Positions 42,135 through 51,891 of a stretch of DNA of 55,142 nucleotides are shown piece after piece. Below the pieces are notes generated by a model. The model had not been told where the DNA came from. It searched no databases and worked only from the letters and a program-made list of their open reading frames with translations. The translations under genes and the position numbers were made by a program. How positions within the stretch are numbered: position 1 is the stretch's first letter; every line of letters starts with the position of its first letter. Source of the stretch: Porphyromonadaceae bacterium UBA4262 (GTDB lineage: Bacteria > Bacteroidota > Bacteroidia > Bacteroidales > Muribaculaceae); NCBI GenBank assembly GCA_002396085.1, contig DGWI01000058.1:1-55142 (forward strand), read 5' to 3'.

Positions 42135-45101
42135 ATGCAAACTAAAGGTTTTATCAGAGTCATTACCGTAGCGTTGATCCTGATTTGTGCATTCTACTTG
42201 TCATTCACGTTTGTGTCGAACCACTATCAGGGTGTCGCCGAGAAGAAGGCTCTTGCAGCTGCAGGCATCAAGACCCCCGACACGAGCAACGATAAGTATC
42301 GCACAGCGCTCAACACCTACATGGACTCGATTGGCAAGGAGAAGGTGTACCTTGGATACTACACCTTCCAGCAAGTGCGTGAGAAGGAGTTAGGCCTCGG
42401 CCTTGACTTGAAGGGTGGTATGAACGTGACACTGCAGATCTCGGTGCCCGACATCCTGCGTGCCCTCTCAGGCAACAATCCCGACAAGAAATTTAACGAA
42501 GCCATCGCCAAGGTCGAGCGCGACCAGGCCGCACAGGAGGACTTTGTGGCCAGCTTCTGCAAGGAGTACAAGAACCTCGCCCCCGGCGCTAGCCTGGCAC
42601 AGGTGTTCCGCAATGTCGAGAAGGTGAGCGAGGATCCCACCGCCAGCGACGCCAAGGTCGAGAACATCCTCAAGGAAGAGGTTGAGTCCATGGTTGATAA
42701 CTCATATAAGGTGCTGCGCAACCGTATTGACCGCTTCGGTGTGGTTGCTCCCAACATCCAGAAGTTGCAGAGCACCGGCCGCATCCTGCTCGAGTTGCCG
42801 GGCATCAAAGAGCCCGAGCGCGTGCGCAAGTTGCTGCAAGGTGCCGCTAACCTGGAGTTCTATGAGACCTACACACTGTCTGACCTGATCGGTGCGCTCA
42901 ACGCACTGAACCAGAATGCCGGCCAGCCCGTTGCTCAGACTCAGACCGAGGCCACCGACTCGACCGCCGCTGCAGTCGACTCGACCAAGGCTCAGGAGGC
43001 TAAGCCCGCTCCCGCCGCTCCTCAAGGTCGCACACTGGCCGAACTCACTGGCTATCAGATGCTGGTTCAGCAGGGTGGTGGCAGCCCCGTTGTGGGTATG
43101 GTTGCCGCTAGCGACACCGCTGCTGTGAACGCCATCATCAACTCGCCCGCCGCTCGCACCTCGCTGCCCGCCGACCTGAAGTTGGCTTGGACTGTTAAGC
43201 CTCAGGCATCGGGACAAAATGGTGCCGACATCTTCAACCTGGTTGCTCTGCGCACCGTCAACGGCCAGCCCGTGCTCAACGGCGATGTCGTGACCCGCGC
43301 CAGCAGCGAGTTTGACAACCTGCAGGGTCAGGTGGTGTCGATGCGCATGAACGACGAGGGTGCTCGCCAGTGGTCGCGCATCACCGGTCAGAACATCGGC
43401 AAGGCCATCGCCATCGTGCTCGATGACCAAGTCTACTCATATCCCAATGTGAATAGCCAGATTGACGGTGGTAGCTCGCAGATCAGCGGCCGCTTCACCG
43501 TTGAGGAGGCTAACGACCTTGCCAACGTGCTCGAGTCGGGTAAGATGGTGGCACGCGTCAATGTGGCCAGCGAGAGCGTGATTGGTCCGTCGCTGGGTCA
43601 AGAGTCAATCAAGAAGGGTGTCACTTCGTTCATCGTGGCACTGATTCTGTTGGTTCTGTTCATGATTTGCACCTATGGTGTGTATGCAGGTAACATTGCT
43701 AACCTGGGTCTGATCATGAACCTGTTCTTCACCGTGGGTATCCTGGCATCGTTCCAGACCGTGCTCACCCTGCCGGGTATCGCCGGTATCGTGCTGACGC
43801 TGGGTATGGCTGTGGACGCCAATGTGCTTATCTTCGAACGCATCAAGGAGGAGTTGCGTGCCGGCAAGGGCCTGAAGGCCTCGGTGACCGATGGTTACAA
43901 GAACGCATTCTCGGCCATCTTCGACTCTAACTTGACCACGATCATCACAGGTATCATCCTGATTCTGCTGGGCTCTGGTCCTATCCGCGGTTTCGCTGTG
44001 ACCCTGGTGATCGGTATCTGCTGCTCGTTCTTCACCGCTGTGTTTGCAACCCGTCTGGTGATGGAGCACTTTGTCAACAAGGGCACCTTCAACAAGATGA
44101 CCCTGACCACCAAGTTGACCGAGCACATGCTGGAGAACGTGAAGTACAACTTCATGGGCGCCGCCAAGAAGACTTGGATGGTACTTGCAGTGGTTGCTGC
44201 CATCATCCTGTGCCTGTTCGTCTTCCGTGGCCTGAACCGTGGTATCGATTTCTCGGGTGGTCGCAACTATGTGGTGCAATTTGACCACGCCGTGAACACT
44301 GAGAACCTCGAGGCTCAGCTGGCTCCCCTCTTCGAGGGTGGCAATGTGTCGGTCATCACCATCGACAATGACACCAAGGTGCGTGTGTCGACCAACTACA
44401 AGATCGACAGCACCGAGGAGGGCATCGATGACGAGATTATGGACAAGTTGTACACAGGCTTGAAGAGCGAACTTGGCAACATGAGCAAGGCCGACTTCAG
44501 CGTGGCAAACGAGAGCATCGGTGTCGTGTCGAGCGACGTCGTTGGCCCGAGCATCGCAAGCGACATGACTCGCGAGGCAGTCTGGGCAGTGATCTTCTCG
44601 TTGCTGGCTATGGCACTGTACATCCTCATCCGCTTCCGCAACGTGGCATTCTCGGTGGGCGCACTTGCCGCTGTGGCATTCACCTCGTTTGTGGTTATCG
44701 GCTTCTACAACCTGCATGGCATCTTCCCGTTCTCGATGGAGGTTGACCAGACGTTTATCGCCGCAATCCTGACCGTGATTGGTTATCAGGTCAACGACAC
44801 GGTGGTGGTGTTTGACCGCGTGCGTGAGTATCGTGGCCTGTATCCCAAGCAGAACTTGTATGAAACCTTCAACAAGGCATTGTGCAGCACTCTGTCGCGT
44901 ACGTTGATGACCTCAATCACCACATTGCTGGTGCTGCTGGTCATGTTCTTCCTGGGTGGTGAGTCGATCCGCAGCTTCATCTTCGCAATGATCCTGGGTG
45001 TGGTTGTCGGTACTTGCGCCTCGCTGTTCGTGGCATCGCCTGTGGCCTACGCGCTCACTCGCCGTCAGGTCAAGCGTGCCGCTCAGCCTGCCAAGAAGTA
45101 A
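42135..45101 (+). CDS. secDF: Protein translocase subunit SecDF (fused)
   Basis: A 988-residue fusion of SecD and SecF, parts of the Sec export machine that use the proton gradient to pull proteins across the inner membrane. It has an N-terminal membrane helix (about 6-28), the SecD motif GLGLDLKGG with Asp91, and a long periplasmic P1 domain with an Ala/Pro/Thr-rich insert (about 265-300). Then come five SecD helices with DANVLIFERIKEELRAG, a linker, and the SecF half starting with its first helix and GIDFSGG. The SecF half ends with DTVVVFDRVREYRG and its last helices. The fusion is the normal form in Bacteroidetes. Confidence 0.97.
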   Translation: MQTKGFIRVITVALILICAFYLSFTFVSNHYQGVAEKKALAAAGIKTPDTSNDKYRTALNTYMDSIGKEKVYLGYYTFQQVREKELGLGLDLKGGMNVTLQISVPDILRALSGNNPDKKFNEAIAKVERDQAAQEDFVASFCKEYKNLAPGASLAQVFRNVEKVSEDPTASDAKVENILKEEVESMVDNSYKVLRNRIDRFGVVAPNIQKLQSTGRILLELPGIKEPERVRKLLQGAANLEFYETYTLSDLIGALNALNQNAGQPVAQTQTEATDSTAAAVDSTKAQEAKPAPAAPQGRTLAELTGYQMLVQQGGGSPVVGMVAASDTAAVNAIINSPAARTSLPADLKLAWTVKPQASGQNGADIFNLVALRTVNGQPVLNGDVVTRASSEFDNLQGQVVSMRMNDEGARQWSRITGQNIGKAIAIVLDDQVYSYPNVNSQIDGGSSQISGRFTVEEANDLANVLESGKMVARVNVASESVIGPSLGQESIKKGVTSFIVALILLVLFMICTYGVYAGNIANLGLIMNLFFTVGILASFQTVLTLPGIAGIVLTLGMAVDANVLIFERIKEELRAGKGLKASVTDGYKNAFSAIFDSNLTTIITGIILILLGSGPIRGFAVTLVIGICCSFFTAVFATRLVMEHFVNKGTFNKMTLTTKLTEHMLENVKYNFMGAAKKTWMVLAVVAAIILCLFVFRGLNRGIDFSGGRNYVVQFDHAVNTENLEAQLAPLFEGGNVSVITIDNDTKVRVSTNYKIDSTEEGIDDEIMDKLYTGLKSELGNMSKADFSVANESIGVVSSDVVGPSIASDMTREAVWAVIFSLLAMALYILIRFRNVAFSVGALAAVAFTSFVVIGFYNLHGIFPFSMEVDQTFIAAILTVIGYQVNDTVVVFDRVREYRGLYPKQNLYETFNKALCSTLSRTLMTSITTLLVLLVMFFLGGESIRSFIFAMILGVVVGTCASLFVASPVAYALTRRQVKRAAQPAKK

Positions 45102-45124
45102 ACACAATCTCAATACTCAACATT

Positions 45125-45161
45125 GTGCGGGGTGGTCACATTGACCACCCCGCACTTTTTT
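45125..45161 (+). terminator. Terminator of secDF
   Basis: Perfect 14-bp stem (45125-45138 with 45142-45155), 3-base loop and six T. Confidence 0.92.
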
Positions 45162-45197
45162 CAACACCGATTCTATCGGCATCCAAGAAAAAATGAG

Positions 45198-45205
45198 TAC
45201 CTTTG
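45198..45205 (+). promoter_or_regulatory. -7 box of queA
   Basis: TACCTTTG, 19 bases before the ATG, so the leader is very short (about 12-15 nt). The -33 element is not obvious. Confidence 0.55.
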
Positions 45206-45224
45206 TGGTTTCTAAAAAACGACT

Positions 45225-46454
45225 ATGGCTACAATCGACAACATACGCAACATCAAGATTAGTGACTACAACTACGACCTGCCCGACGAGCGCATTGCCA
45301 AGCATCCGCTAGCCGAGCGCGAGCAGTGTCGATTGCTCTACTGGCATCAGGGTAATATTGAAGACCATCGCTTCAGCGATGTCCCACGATTGTTGCCACA
45401 TGGGGCGATGCTCATCTACAACAACACGCGCGTGATTAACGCTCGTCTGCGATTTCGCAAGGATACGGGCTCGCTCATCGAGATCTTCTGTCTCGAGCCC
45501 GAGTCGCCACGCGATTACCAACTGATCTTCCAAACCACGGCCCACTGCTCGTGGAATTGCCTGGTGGGCAACAGCAAGCGATGGAAACAGGGTGCGCTGC
45601 AGCAAATCGTTGATGTCGACGGGCAACAGGTGACCCTGTGCGCCACCCGCGGCGAGCGGCGCGGCAATGCATGGGTCATTGACTTTGACTGGAATGGCGA
45701 CGGTGTGACCTTTGCCTCGGTGCTCGATGCCGTGGGTGAGATTCCCATTCCACCCTACTTGAATCGTGGCACTGAGGAGAGCGACTCGACCGACTATCAG
45801 ACTGTCTATAGCCACATCGACGGCAGTGTGGCTGCCCCCACAGCAGGATTGCACTTCACCGACGACTTGTTGGCCGAGTGCGACCGACAGGGCATTGCAC
45901 GGCGCGAACTCACATTGCATGTGGGCGCCGGCACATTTCAGCCCGTCAAGAGCGAACACATCGGCGAGCATGACATGCACTACGAGGTGTTTGCCGTGCC
46001 ACGCTCACTGCTGGTCGAACTGATTGAGGGAAAACGCCCTGTGGTGGCCGTTGGCACAACATCGGTGCGCACACTCGAGAGCCTGTATTATGTGGGTCAA
46101 ATTCTGGCCGAGAACCCTGATGCACACGGCGACCAATTGATCGTGCGACAGTGGATGCCCTATACAACCCCATGCCGCATCAGCACTGCCGATGCCCTCA
46201 AGCACATTGTTGACTATCTGGACCGCACCGGAGCACAGACCTATCTAGGGTCGACACAGCTGATGATAGCCCCAGGATTTGAGTATCGCATCATCCAGGG
46301 CATGATCACCAACTTCCACCAGCCGCAGTCCACCCTGTTGTTGCTGGTGTCGGCCTTTGTGGGGCAAGACCATTGGCGACCCTTGTATGACCATGCGCTG
46401 GCTAGCGATTATCGCTTTCTCAGTTATGGCGACGGGTCGTTGCTGCTGCGCTGA
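45225..46454 (+). CDS. queA: S-adenosylmethionine:tRNA ribosyltransferase-isomerase (QueA)
   Basis: A 409-residue enzyme that adds the ribosyl part of SAM to preQ1 in tRNA to give epoxyqueuosine. Family blocks: YDLPDERIAKHPL, MLIYNNTRVINARL, EIFCLEPESPRDYQLIFQTT, AAPTAGLHFTDDLL, LHVGAGTFQPVKSEHIGEHDMHYE, AVGTTSVRTLES and MITNFHQPQSTLLLLVSAF. The length exceeds the 340-350 of the E. coli type; the longer form is common in Bacteroidetes. It completes the pathway begun by the que operon at 3417-6471 but is transcribed separately, with its own promoter. Confidence 0.97.
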   Translation: MATIDNIRNIKISDYNYDLPDERIAKHPLAEREQCRLLYWHQGNIEDHRFSDVPRLLPHGAMLIYNNTRVINARLRFRKDTGSLIEIFCLEPESPRDYQLIFQTTAHCSWNCLVGNSKRWKQGALQQIVDVDGQQVTLCATRGERRGNAWVIDFDWNGDGVTFASVLDAVGEIPIPPYLNRGTEESDSTDYQTVYSHIDGSVAAPTAGLHFTDDLLAECDRQGIARRELTLHVGAGTFQPVKSEHIGEHDMHYEVFAVPRSLLVELIEGKRPVVAVGTTSVRTLESLYYVGQILAENPDAHGDQLIVRQWMPYTTPCRISTADALKHIVDYLDRTGAQTYLGSTQLMIAPGFEYRIIQGMITNFHQPQSTLLLLVSAFVGQDHWRPLYDHALASDYRFLSYGDGSLLLR

Positions 46455-46605
46455 ACGTCAGCAAAATGAGACCATTGGTCGATTTAGTCGCCAAAATTCT
46501 TGCACGCGCGTTAAACGGGCACACCATTTGCTCGTCTAACGAGTACAAGAAACAAGAGGTAAGGCTCTACAACTTTGAATTATTAATTTATAAAGATATA
46601 GCGTT

Positions 46606-48015
46606 ATGAAAACCACTGTACGAAACCTGATGTTGAGCCTAGTGCTCATGGGGGGCATGATTGTGTCGGTCCCCGCATCGGCGCAGATGTCGTCGAGTCG
46701 TCAACGCCCTTCTGCTGCTCGTGGCGCAAGCGTTTCGAGTTCGCGCACCAGCAGTGATAACCGTCAGTCATCAAGTCGTGGCACATCGATGAGCAGCCGC
46801 AGCAATGAGAGTCGCAGTGCATCGATGACCCGCAGCAGCAACCGCCAGGTGAGCCGCACTGAGAGCCGTTCGCAAGTCAATCGCAGCACTAGCGACCGCC
46901 AGTCGATGAGCACGCGGTCGCAGCAAGGCAGCATGCGCACCCGTGGCAGCGAGGCTAGCCGCATATCCTCGACTCCTCAAGTGTCGCGCACCGCACCTGA
47001 GCGTGTAGGCAGCCAGTCGGCAACCCGCAGTTCAGCCGACCGCAGGCCGGGCAACGACCGTGTTAGCCCCGGTACCACACGTGGTGGCAGTGATCGTGGC
47101 ACCGTCGGCACGGTACGCACTGGTCGTGAACGCCCGTCATCGCAGATGAGTGGCAGTGCTATTAATCGCACAACGCAGTCCGCTGTCACTCCGTCGCACA
47201 TGGATGGCAACAAGGGTGGCCGTGGAGGCAACAATGGTAACCATGGTGGCATGGGCCAGGGCGACAACAAGAACGGCCGTGGCAATGACCGTGGCGGATT
47301 GGACAACAACCGTGGCCGTGGTGGCAATAATGACCACAATGGTCGTGGCAATAATCGCGGCGGGCGCGGAAACGACCGTGGCTATGACAACGATCGCGGG
47401 CACAACGGTGGCAATCACCATGGCTATGGTCCCAGCGGGCGCAATGGCCGCACACGCCCCTACAACTATGACAGACACCCGCACCGCGACCACTTCAGCT
47501 ATGCGCACGCACACCACAACTGGAGCCGTCCGCTGCCTCCTCCTCCGCGTCCCTATCGTCCAGCACCGTTGCGCTACTATCGCCCTGTGATTCCTGCCCA
47601 CTATCGTCCCTACTATGGAGCACCAGTCATTGACCGAATTCTGGGCATCACCTTCGGCACTTACTTTGATGTCTCGCTGGACTACCTGTACACCAGTGGC
47701 TACTACATCGATGGATATCAAGACAACATCGTCTATCTGCGCGACGTGAGCATGCTCAACCTGTTATGGCCCGATGTGATGCTCTGCTACGACGCCGGAC
47801 GACTGGCCAATGCACAGTTTGTCTACGCCAGCACCTATCGTGACCGCAGCCGCTACAACCGCATCTATCACGACCTGAGCGCAGTCTACGGTCCGCCCAT
47901 CAGCGTCGAGAGTGGCATGGCCACCTGGTTTGGCGGCAATACTACCGGCTACGTGACCCTGAGCATGGGCAGTGACTACGGACGCTACTACACCACGCTG
48001 TCCATCGGTTACTGA
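46606..48015 (+). CDS. Secreted low-complexity Ser/Arg- and Gly/Asn-rich protein
   Basis: A 469-residue protein of unknown function. A signal peptide (about 1-27, ending PASAQ) is followed by a Ser/Arg repeat region (about 30-190, many SSR, SRS and RST words) and a Gly/Asn/Asp/Arg repeat (about 195-285, NNRGRGGNN-like). A His/Pro/Tyr-rich linker (RPLPPPPRPYRP) leads to a folded C-terminal part (about 335-469) with a Tyr-rich SLDYLYTSGYYIDGY. It resembles exported, highly basic, disordered matrix proteins. The spacer 46455-46605 has no clear promoter match beyond a weak caactttg near 46570. Confidence 0.75.
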   Translation: MKTTVRNLMLSLVLMGGMIVSVPASAQMSSSRQRPSAARGASVSSSRTSSDNRQSSSRGTSMSSRSNESRSASMTRSSNRQVSRTESRSQVNRSTSDRQSMSTRSQQGSMRTRGSEASRISSTPQVSRTAPERVGSQSATRSSADRRPGNDRVSPGTTRGGSDRGTVGTVRTGRERPSSQMSGSAINRTTQSAVTPSHMDGNKGGRGGNNGNHGGMGQGDNKNGRGNDRGGLDNNRGRGGNNDHNGRGNNRGGRGNDRGYDNDRGHNGGNHHGYGPSGRNGRTRPYNYDRHPHRDHFSYAHAHHNWSRPLPPPPRPYRPAPLRYYRPVIPAHYRPYYGAPVIDRILGITFGTYFDVSLDYLYTSGYYIDGYQDNIVYLRDVSMLNLLWPDVMLCYDAGRLANAQFVYASTYRDRSRYNRIYHDLSAVYGPPISVESGMATWFGGNTTGYVTLSMGSDYGRYYTTLSIGY

Positions 48016-48038
48016 TCAATGCACAGTATGTGAAACAC

Positions 48039-48068
48039 AATGGGCTTCGCCAATCGGCGAAGCCCATT
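48039..48068. terminator. Bidirectional terminator between the low-complexity protein and S41 genes
   Basis: Perfect 13-bp stem (48039-48051 with 48056-48068), loop aatc, followed by ttcttaatt on the plus strand. It sits between two convergent genes and can serve both. A word repeat (ttaattcttaattctaaatt) follows to 48090. Confidence 0.85.
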
Positions 48069-48088
48069 TCTTAATTCTTAATTCTAAA

Positions 48089-49765
48089 TTACCGCAAGGT
48101 CTTTGCCCACTCGCCGGGCTTGGCGAGTAGTTCGGCCACCTTGTCGATGGTCTCGTCGTGGCGGGCCTCATATTCGGTCTCACCTGCCTGGTAGTAGTAA
48201 CGTGTGAGGATTTCCTGAGCCAAGAGGCGTGAGATTTCTTTGCGCTGAGTGTCCAGGTCATGGTTCAGATCATGCTTGAGCAACTTCTCTAGCTGCTCGA
48301 AGGCAGCCTTGGTACTGTCGTTCATGTAGCCCTCGGCCTTGGCCACCTTCTGCAGGTTCTCCAGTCCTTGCTCACACACCTTATCATATTGGAACTTGTC
48401 GGGGTTGATAAACGACTTGAACTCGTTGAAGATCTCGTCGGTGACCTCAAACTGGTCGGGCTGCGGAATGGTGGGATGCTGCGACTGGTAGCGTGTGGCA
48501 AAGTCAAATGCCCACTGGTCGCGAACGATGTTGTAGACCAAGCGGTTGATTTCGGGATAATCGACCTTGACATCGGGCGAGATGCCACCACCCTCGCGCA
48601 CCTCACGTCCGTGGGCTGTGTGGAACACACGCGCCGTCGAGTCGGTTGTAGTGCGGCTATAGGTGCCATCGGCATTGCGCTTTGAGTAGTCCACCTCTTG
48701 GATGAGACGGCCACTGGGGATGTAATACTTCGACACGGTGACCTTGAGGATGCCGTCGAAGGGCAGCGGACGCGTGGTCTGCACCAGTCCCTTGCCATAA
48801 GAGCGTGAGCCGAAGATGACTGCACGGTCCAGATCCTGCAGTGCGCCTGCGGTGATTTCGCTCGACGATGCGCTGCCGCCGTCAATGAGCACTGCCAGCG
48901 GAATCTTGGTGTCGATGGGTTCTTGCGTGGTCTTGTAGACCTTCTCGCTGGCCTTGTCGCGTCCACGCGTAGTGAGGACTGTTGTACCCTTGGGCACAAA
49001 GTGACCCACTATCTGCACTGCACTCTCCATCAGCCCGCCACCATTGCCGCGCAGGTCCAGTACGATAGCCTTGACGGCGGGATTCTTCTTAAGTTCGAGC
49101 ACGGCATCCTTAACCTGCTGTGCCGAGTGCTCGTTATATGTCGTGAGGCTGATATATCCCAGATTGCCGTGTACCACTCCATAGTAGGGCACTGGATCCA
49201 TCTTGATGTTCTCGCGCTTGATGACAAAGGTCTTGATGCTGTCTTGGTCGTAGGGGCGGACCACCTGCACGGTGACCGTGGTATTGGCTTGGCCCTTGAG
49301 GTGCGCACTGACACTGTCGCTGTTCCAGCCCGTGACATCGATGCCGTCGATGCTCTTGATGCGGTCACCTGAGCGCAGGCCAGCCTTGGCTGCCGGACTG
49401 TCCTTGTATGGGCCACTGATGTAGACACCCTTCTTTTCGCCTGTGCGTTGCTGGATGTACGACCCGATGCCGCCATACTGCCCTGTGCTGATGACAAGGA
49501 AGTCGTCCTGGCTCTTGGCAGGTATATACTCGGTGTAGGGGTCGATGTCGTCAAGCATGGCATTGATGGCAGTCTCGATAGACTTCTGGGCATCAATGGT
49601 GTCGACATAGAAGGTGTTCAATTCCTTGTAGACCGAGTTGAAGATGTCGAGGTTGCGAGCGATGGTAGCAGGCGAGTTGTCCTTCTTGTCATCGGCCTGT
49701 GCTACCTGCACGATGAGTGTTGCGGCCAGAGCGGCAGCAGCCAGCAGGGTGATGTATCTTTTCAT
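48089..49765 (-). CDS. S41 family C-terminal processing peptidase
   Basis: A 558-residue exported serine protease of the CtpA/Prc type. Signal peptide (about 1-25), PDZ domain (about 80-165, with GLRSGDRIKSIDGIDV), then the protease core. Catalytic Ser300 is in GGSASSSEI and the general base Lys325 in SYGKGLVQ, 25 residues apart as in the family. A C-terminal extension (about 390-558) is helical and charged. Members trim or degrade periplasmic proteins at their C-termini. The open frame reaches 50071, but only the Met at 49765 (or 49771) begins a signal peptide. Confidence 0.94.
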   Translation of the reverse strand: MKRYITLLAAAALAATLIVQVAQADDKKDNSPATIARNLDIFNSVYKELNTFYVDTIDAQKSIETAINAMLDDIDPYTEYIPAKSQDDFLVISTGQYGGIGSYIQQRTGEKKGVYISGPYKDSPAAKAGLRSGDRIKSIDGIDVTGWNSDSVSAHLKGQANTTVTVQVVRPYDQDSIKTFVIKRENIKMDPVPYYGVVHGNLGYISLTTYNEHSAQQVKDAVLELKKNPAVKAIVLDLRGNGGGLMESAVQIVGHFVPKGTTVLTTRGRDKASEKVYKTTQEPIDTKIPLAVLIDGGSASSSEITAGALQDLDRAVIFGSRSYGKGLVQTTRPLPFDGILKVTVSKYYIPSGRLIQEVDYSKRNADGTYSRTTTDSTARVFHTAHGREVREGGGISPDVKVDYPEINRLVYNIVRDQWAFDFATRYQSQHPTIPQPDQFEVTDEIFNEFKSFINPDKFQYDKVCEQGLENLQKVAKAEGYMNDSTKAAFEQLEKLLKHDLNHDLDTQRKEISRLLAQEILTRYYYQAGETEYEARHDETIDKVAELLAKPGEWAKTLR

Positions 49766-49874
49766 GACCATGAGTGATTTTCGTGTTTGAACTTGCGAAT
49801 TTACTACAAATTGCCCAAATAGCCGACATCTGATGCCGATTTTATCATTTTTTGAGATTTTGGGGGCATAATAA

Positions 49875-49905
49875 TTGCAGAAGTCTAAAATAATTTCTAT
49901 ATTTG
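49875..49905 (+). promoter_or_regulatory. Promoter of the gene at 49943
   Basis: TTG (49875-49877), 20-nt spacer, TATATTTG (49898-49905), 37 bases before the start codon. Confidence 0.7.
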
Positions 49906-49942
49906 CAACAATAAATTTCACTAATACTAAAACAATTATGCT

Positions 49943-51100
49943 ATGAAACGAATGATAGCAACATTTGCCTTGATGATTGCAGCGATAGGATGCTGGGCAA
50001 TGACCGAAGACGAGCAAGACCGCATGGTGTGGAACCACTTGGACGACATCCTGGTAGAGGATGTGGGTCACACCGCCTACATGTACTTTGCCAAAACCGA
50101 TGTCGACGGCGACGGCATCGACGACTTGATCATCTCAACCGAGAGCCGCCCGACCGCAGGACGCGCCTTCAAGGCCTACTCAGTGGGCAAGAACATGGCA
50201 CCCGTCACCGTCAACACAACGGTGATTGATTCGTTGGACCATAGCGAACTCTGGTCGATGACTGAATACTTAGCAAACAGATGGCCACTGCCCGCTGGCG
50301 ACATCACGTTGCATGAGCCACCCATCTTTATCTCCAGCATGGAGAAGGCCAAGAATGAGTTCATTGGCTGGCGTGAAAGTTATTACCCCCCGGGCAGCAA
50401 GTACACCCACATGGTGTTCAAGCCCCATGTCAATGAAATCCGGTTTGCGGGTGACGATCGCATCTTCTCATCGCTGGATGGCGACACCCTGTGGCAGAGC
50501 GTGCGAGAGTTCAAACTCAAAGACCCTAAGGTGGTGGCTAAGATGTTCCGCGGTTACACTGATGGCAATGCAGTGCCTGTGGCAGTGACACGCAACTTCC
50601 TCACCACTCACCAGCCGTTGCAGTTCAGCCGTTGGCTCAGTCCCGAGCCAGTGCGCACCGTTGACCGCAGTGCCATGCAGATCATCCTTGCGCACTATGG
50701 CATGAAGTACAGCATCATGCGCTCGCAATGGCTGGCAACACTGCCCACCGAGGTGGGCAACCGCGACTACTATCAGGTGCTACTGGTGGGACCTAAGAGC
50801 GCCCTATTTGCCACCGTGTGCGTTGCCGAGGGCACCGTCGCGTCGGCCTACGAGTATGAAGACTACAGCGAGACGGGCTACAAGCGTGACTTGAGCGACC
50901 TCAATATGTTCGAGAGCGATGTTGACGGCCTGTTCAGCGAGCATCTGCCCGAAATCATGTGCATCATGCATACCGACCAAGGCCTGGAACTGTACTTCCG
51001 ATGGACTTCGATGGAGGGTACACACTACAGCGTCGTGCGCGAGGTGGGCACCCGCATGGTACTAGTGGTCGATGAATACCACTACTGGATGTTCGGCTGA
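49943..51100 (+). CDS. Exported protein of unknown function
   Basis: A 385-residue protein with a signal peptide (about 1-19, ending GCWA; the Cys is not in a clear lipobox). Near the N-terminus, TDVDGDGIDDLIIS resembles a calcium-binding FG-GAP or EF-hand-like loop. The rest (for example EIRFAGDDRIFSSLDGDTLW and LYFRWTSMEGTHYSVV) suggests beta structure but matches no family I know. It is monocistronic, with a promoter upstream and tRNA genes downstream. Confidence 0.75.
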   Translation: MKRMIATFALMIAAIGCWAMTEDEQDRMVWNHLDDILVEDVGHTAYMYFAKTDVDGDGIDDLIISTESRPTAGRAFKAYSVGKNMAPVTVNTTVIDSLDHSELWSMTEYLANRWPLPAGDITLHEPPIFISSMEKAKNEFIGWRESYYPPGSKYTHMVFKPHVNEIRFAGDDRIFSSLDGDTLWQSVREFKLKDPKVVAKMFRGYTDGNAVPVAVTRNFLTTHQPLQFSRWLSPEPVRTVDRSAMQIILAHYGMKYSIMRSQWLATLPTEVGNRDYYQVLLVGPKSALFATVCVAEGTVASAYEYEDYSETGYKRDLSDLNMFESDVDGLFSEHLPEIMCIMHTDQGLELYFRWTSMEGTHYSVVREVGTRMVLVVDEYHYWMFG

Positions 51101-51182
51101 TGCGTTATTTCGTGATAATCCTGTCAGGACTGTGGTGCATATCGAGAAAAAACGGCCAAAAAACGATTTTTTCTTGAAAAAA

Positions 51183-51214
51183 TTTGGTCAGTCCAAAAAG
51201 TCGCCGTATCTTTG
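51183..51214 (+). promoter_or_regulatory. Promoter of the tRNA-Asn pair
   Basis: TTTG (51183-51186), 20-nt spacer, TATCTTTG (51207-51214). The stretch tttggtcagtccaaaaa around the -33 box is almost the same as before the tRNA-Asp gene (55020). Confidence 0.8.
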
Positions 51215-51247
51215 CACCGCAATTCCCGAAAGGGGGTTGTAAAACCT

Positions 51248-51321
51248 GCCTCAATAGCTCAGTTGGTTAGAGCACATGACTGTTAATCATGGGGTCGTTG
51301 GTTCAAGTCCATCTTGAGGCG
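51248..51321 (+). tRNA. tRNA-Asn(GTT), copy 1
   Basis: Acceptor stem gcctcaa/ttgaggc with discriminator G, D-arm agctcagttggttagagc, anticodon stem catga/tcatg with loop ctgttaa (GTT at 51282-51284), T-loop ggttcaagtcc. The CCA end is not encoded. Identical to copy 2. tRNA-Asn(GUU) is of the class modified by queuosine. Confidence 0.97.
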
Positions 51322-51358
51322 CAGGTCACCGAGCGAGACCTTTAAAACACGCTCAATT

Positions 51359-51432
51359 GCCTCAATAGCTCAGTTGGTTAGAGCACATGACTGTTAATCA
51401 TGGGGTCGTTGGTTCAAGTCCATCTTGAGGCG
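51359..51432 (+). tRNA. tRNA-Asn(GTT), copy 2
   Basis: All 74 bases equal copy 1, starting 111 bases later. Here a CCA follows at 51433-51435, although it overlaps the start of the terminator stem. The two are probably made as one transcript. Confidence 0.97.
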
Positions 51433-51433
51433 C

Positions 51434-51472
51434 CAAGCGTGCGAATCGTCCAGATTCGCACGCTTGCTTTTT
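51434..51472 (+). terminator. Terminator of the tRNA-Asn transcript
   Basis: Perfect 14-bp stem (51434-51447 with 51453-51466), loop gtcca and five T (51468-51472). The following spacer to 51628 shows nothing else. Confidence 0.92.
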
Positions 51473-51628
51473 GTGCGTGTCTGGTGCACAAATGCAGTCC
51501 ACGATGGCTGGTCATGAAAAAGTGTCACGATTTCTTCCCGAAACCGTGACACCATTTTGTTCTTTGTCTTTAGGCAAGGCTCTGACAATCATATCAAATG
51601 CCAACTCCACCTCCTACGGGGTAGCGTG

Positions 51629-51853
51629 TTAGTCATTCAAGTTCAGCAATCGCATTCTAAATGCGTTACCGATTAGTTCAGCGGCATTGCGCGAGGCGGT
51701 CTTGCGCAACAATTGTTTCCGGTGGTACTCCACCGTGTTGGACGAGATGTAAAGCTGCTCAGAAATCTCCTTGCTGCTGAATCCTCTCGATAACAATTCC
51801 AGCACCTCAAGCTCTCTCGCAGTAAGTTCGATGTTGGGGTTGCTCATATACAA
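51629..51853 (-). CDS. LuxR-type HTH-only regulator
   Basis: A 74-residue protein consisting almost solely of a GerE/LuxR-type HTH: LTARELEVLELLSRGFSSKEISEQL, then YISSNTVEYHRKQLLRKT as the recognition part. The usual receiver or autoinducer domain is missing, so it resembles GerE itself. It would bind DNA as a dimer. A good promoter (51892-51924) lies upstream, which argues for an intact small gene rather than a fragment. Start could be Met1 or Met3. Confidence 0.85.
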   Translation of the reverse strand: MYMSNPNIELTARELEVLELLSRGFSSKEISEQLYISSNTVEYHRKQLLRKTASRNAAELIGNAFRMRLLNLND

Positions 51854-51891
51854 AAAATCAAAAAAAATAAATTTCAGTTACTATTGCGCTG

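Noticed and set aside
43605..44717. 370-codon minus-strand open frame
   Set aside because: It is antisense to secDF; composition (His, Gln, Asp) is typical of a shadow frame.
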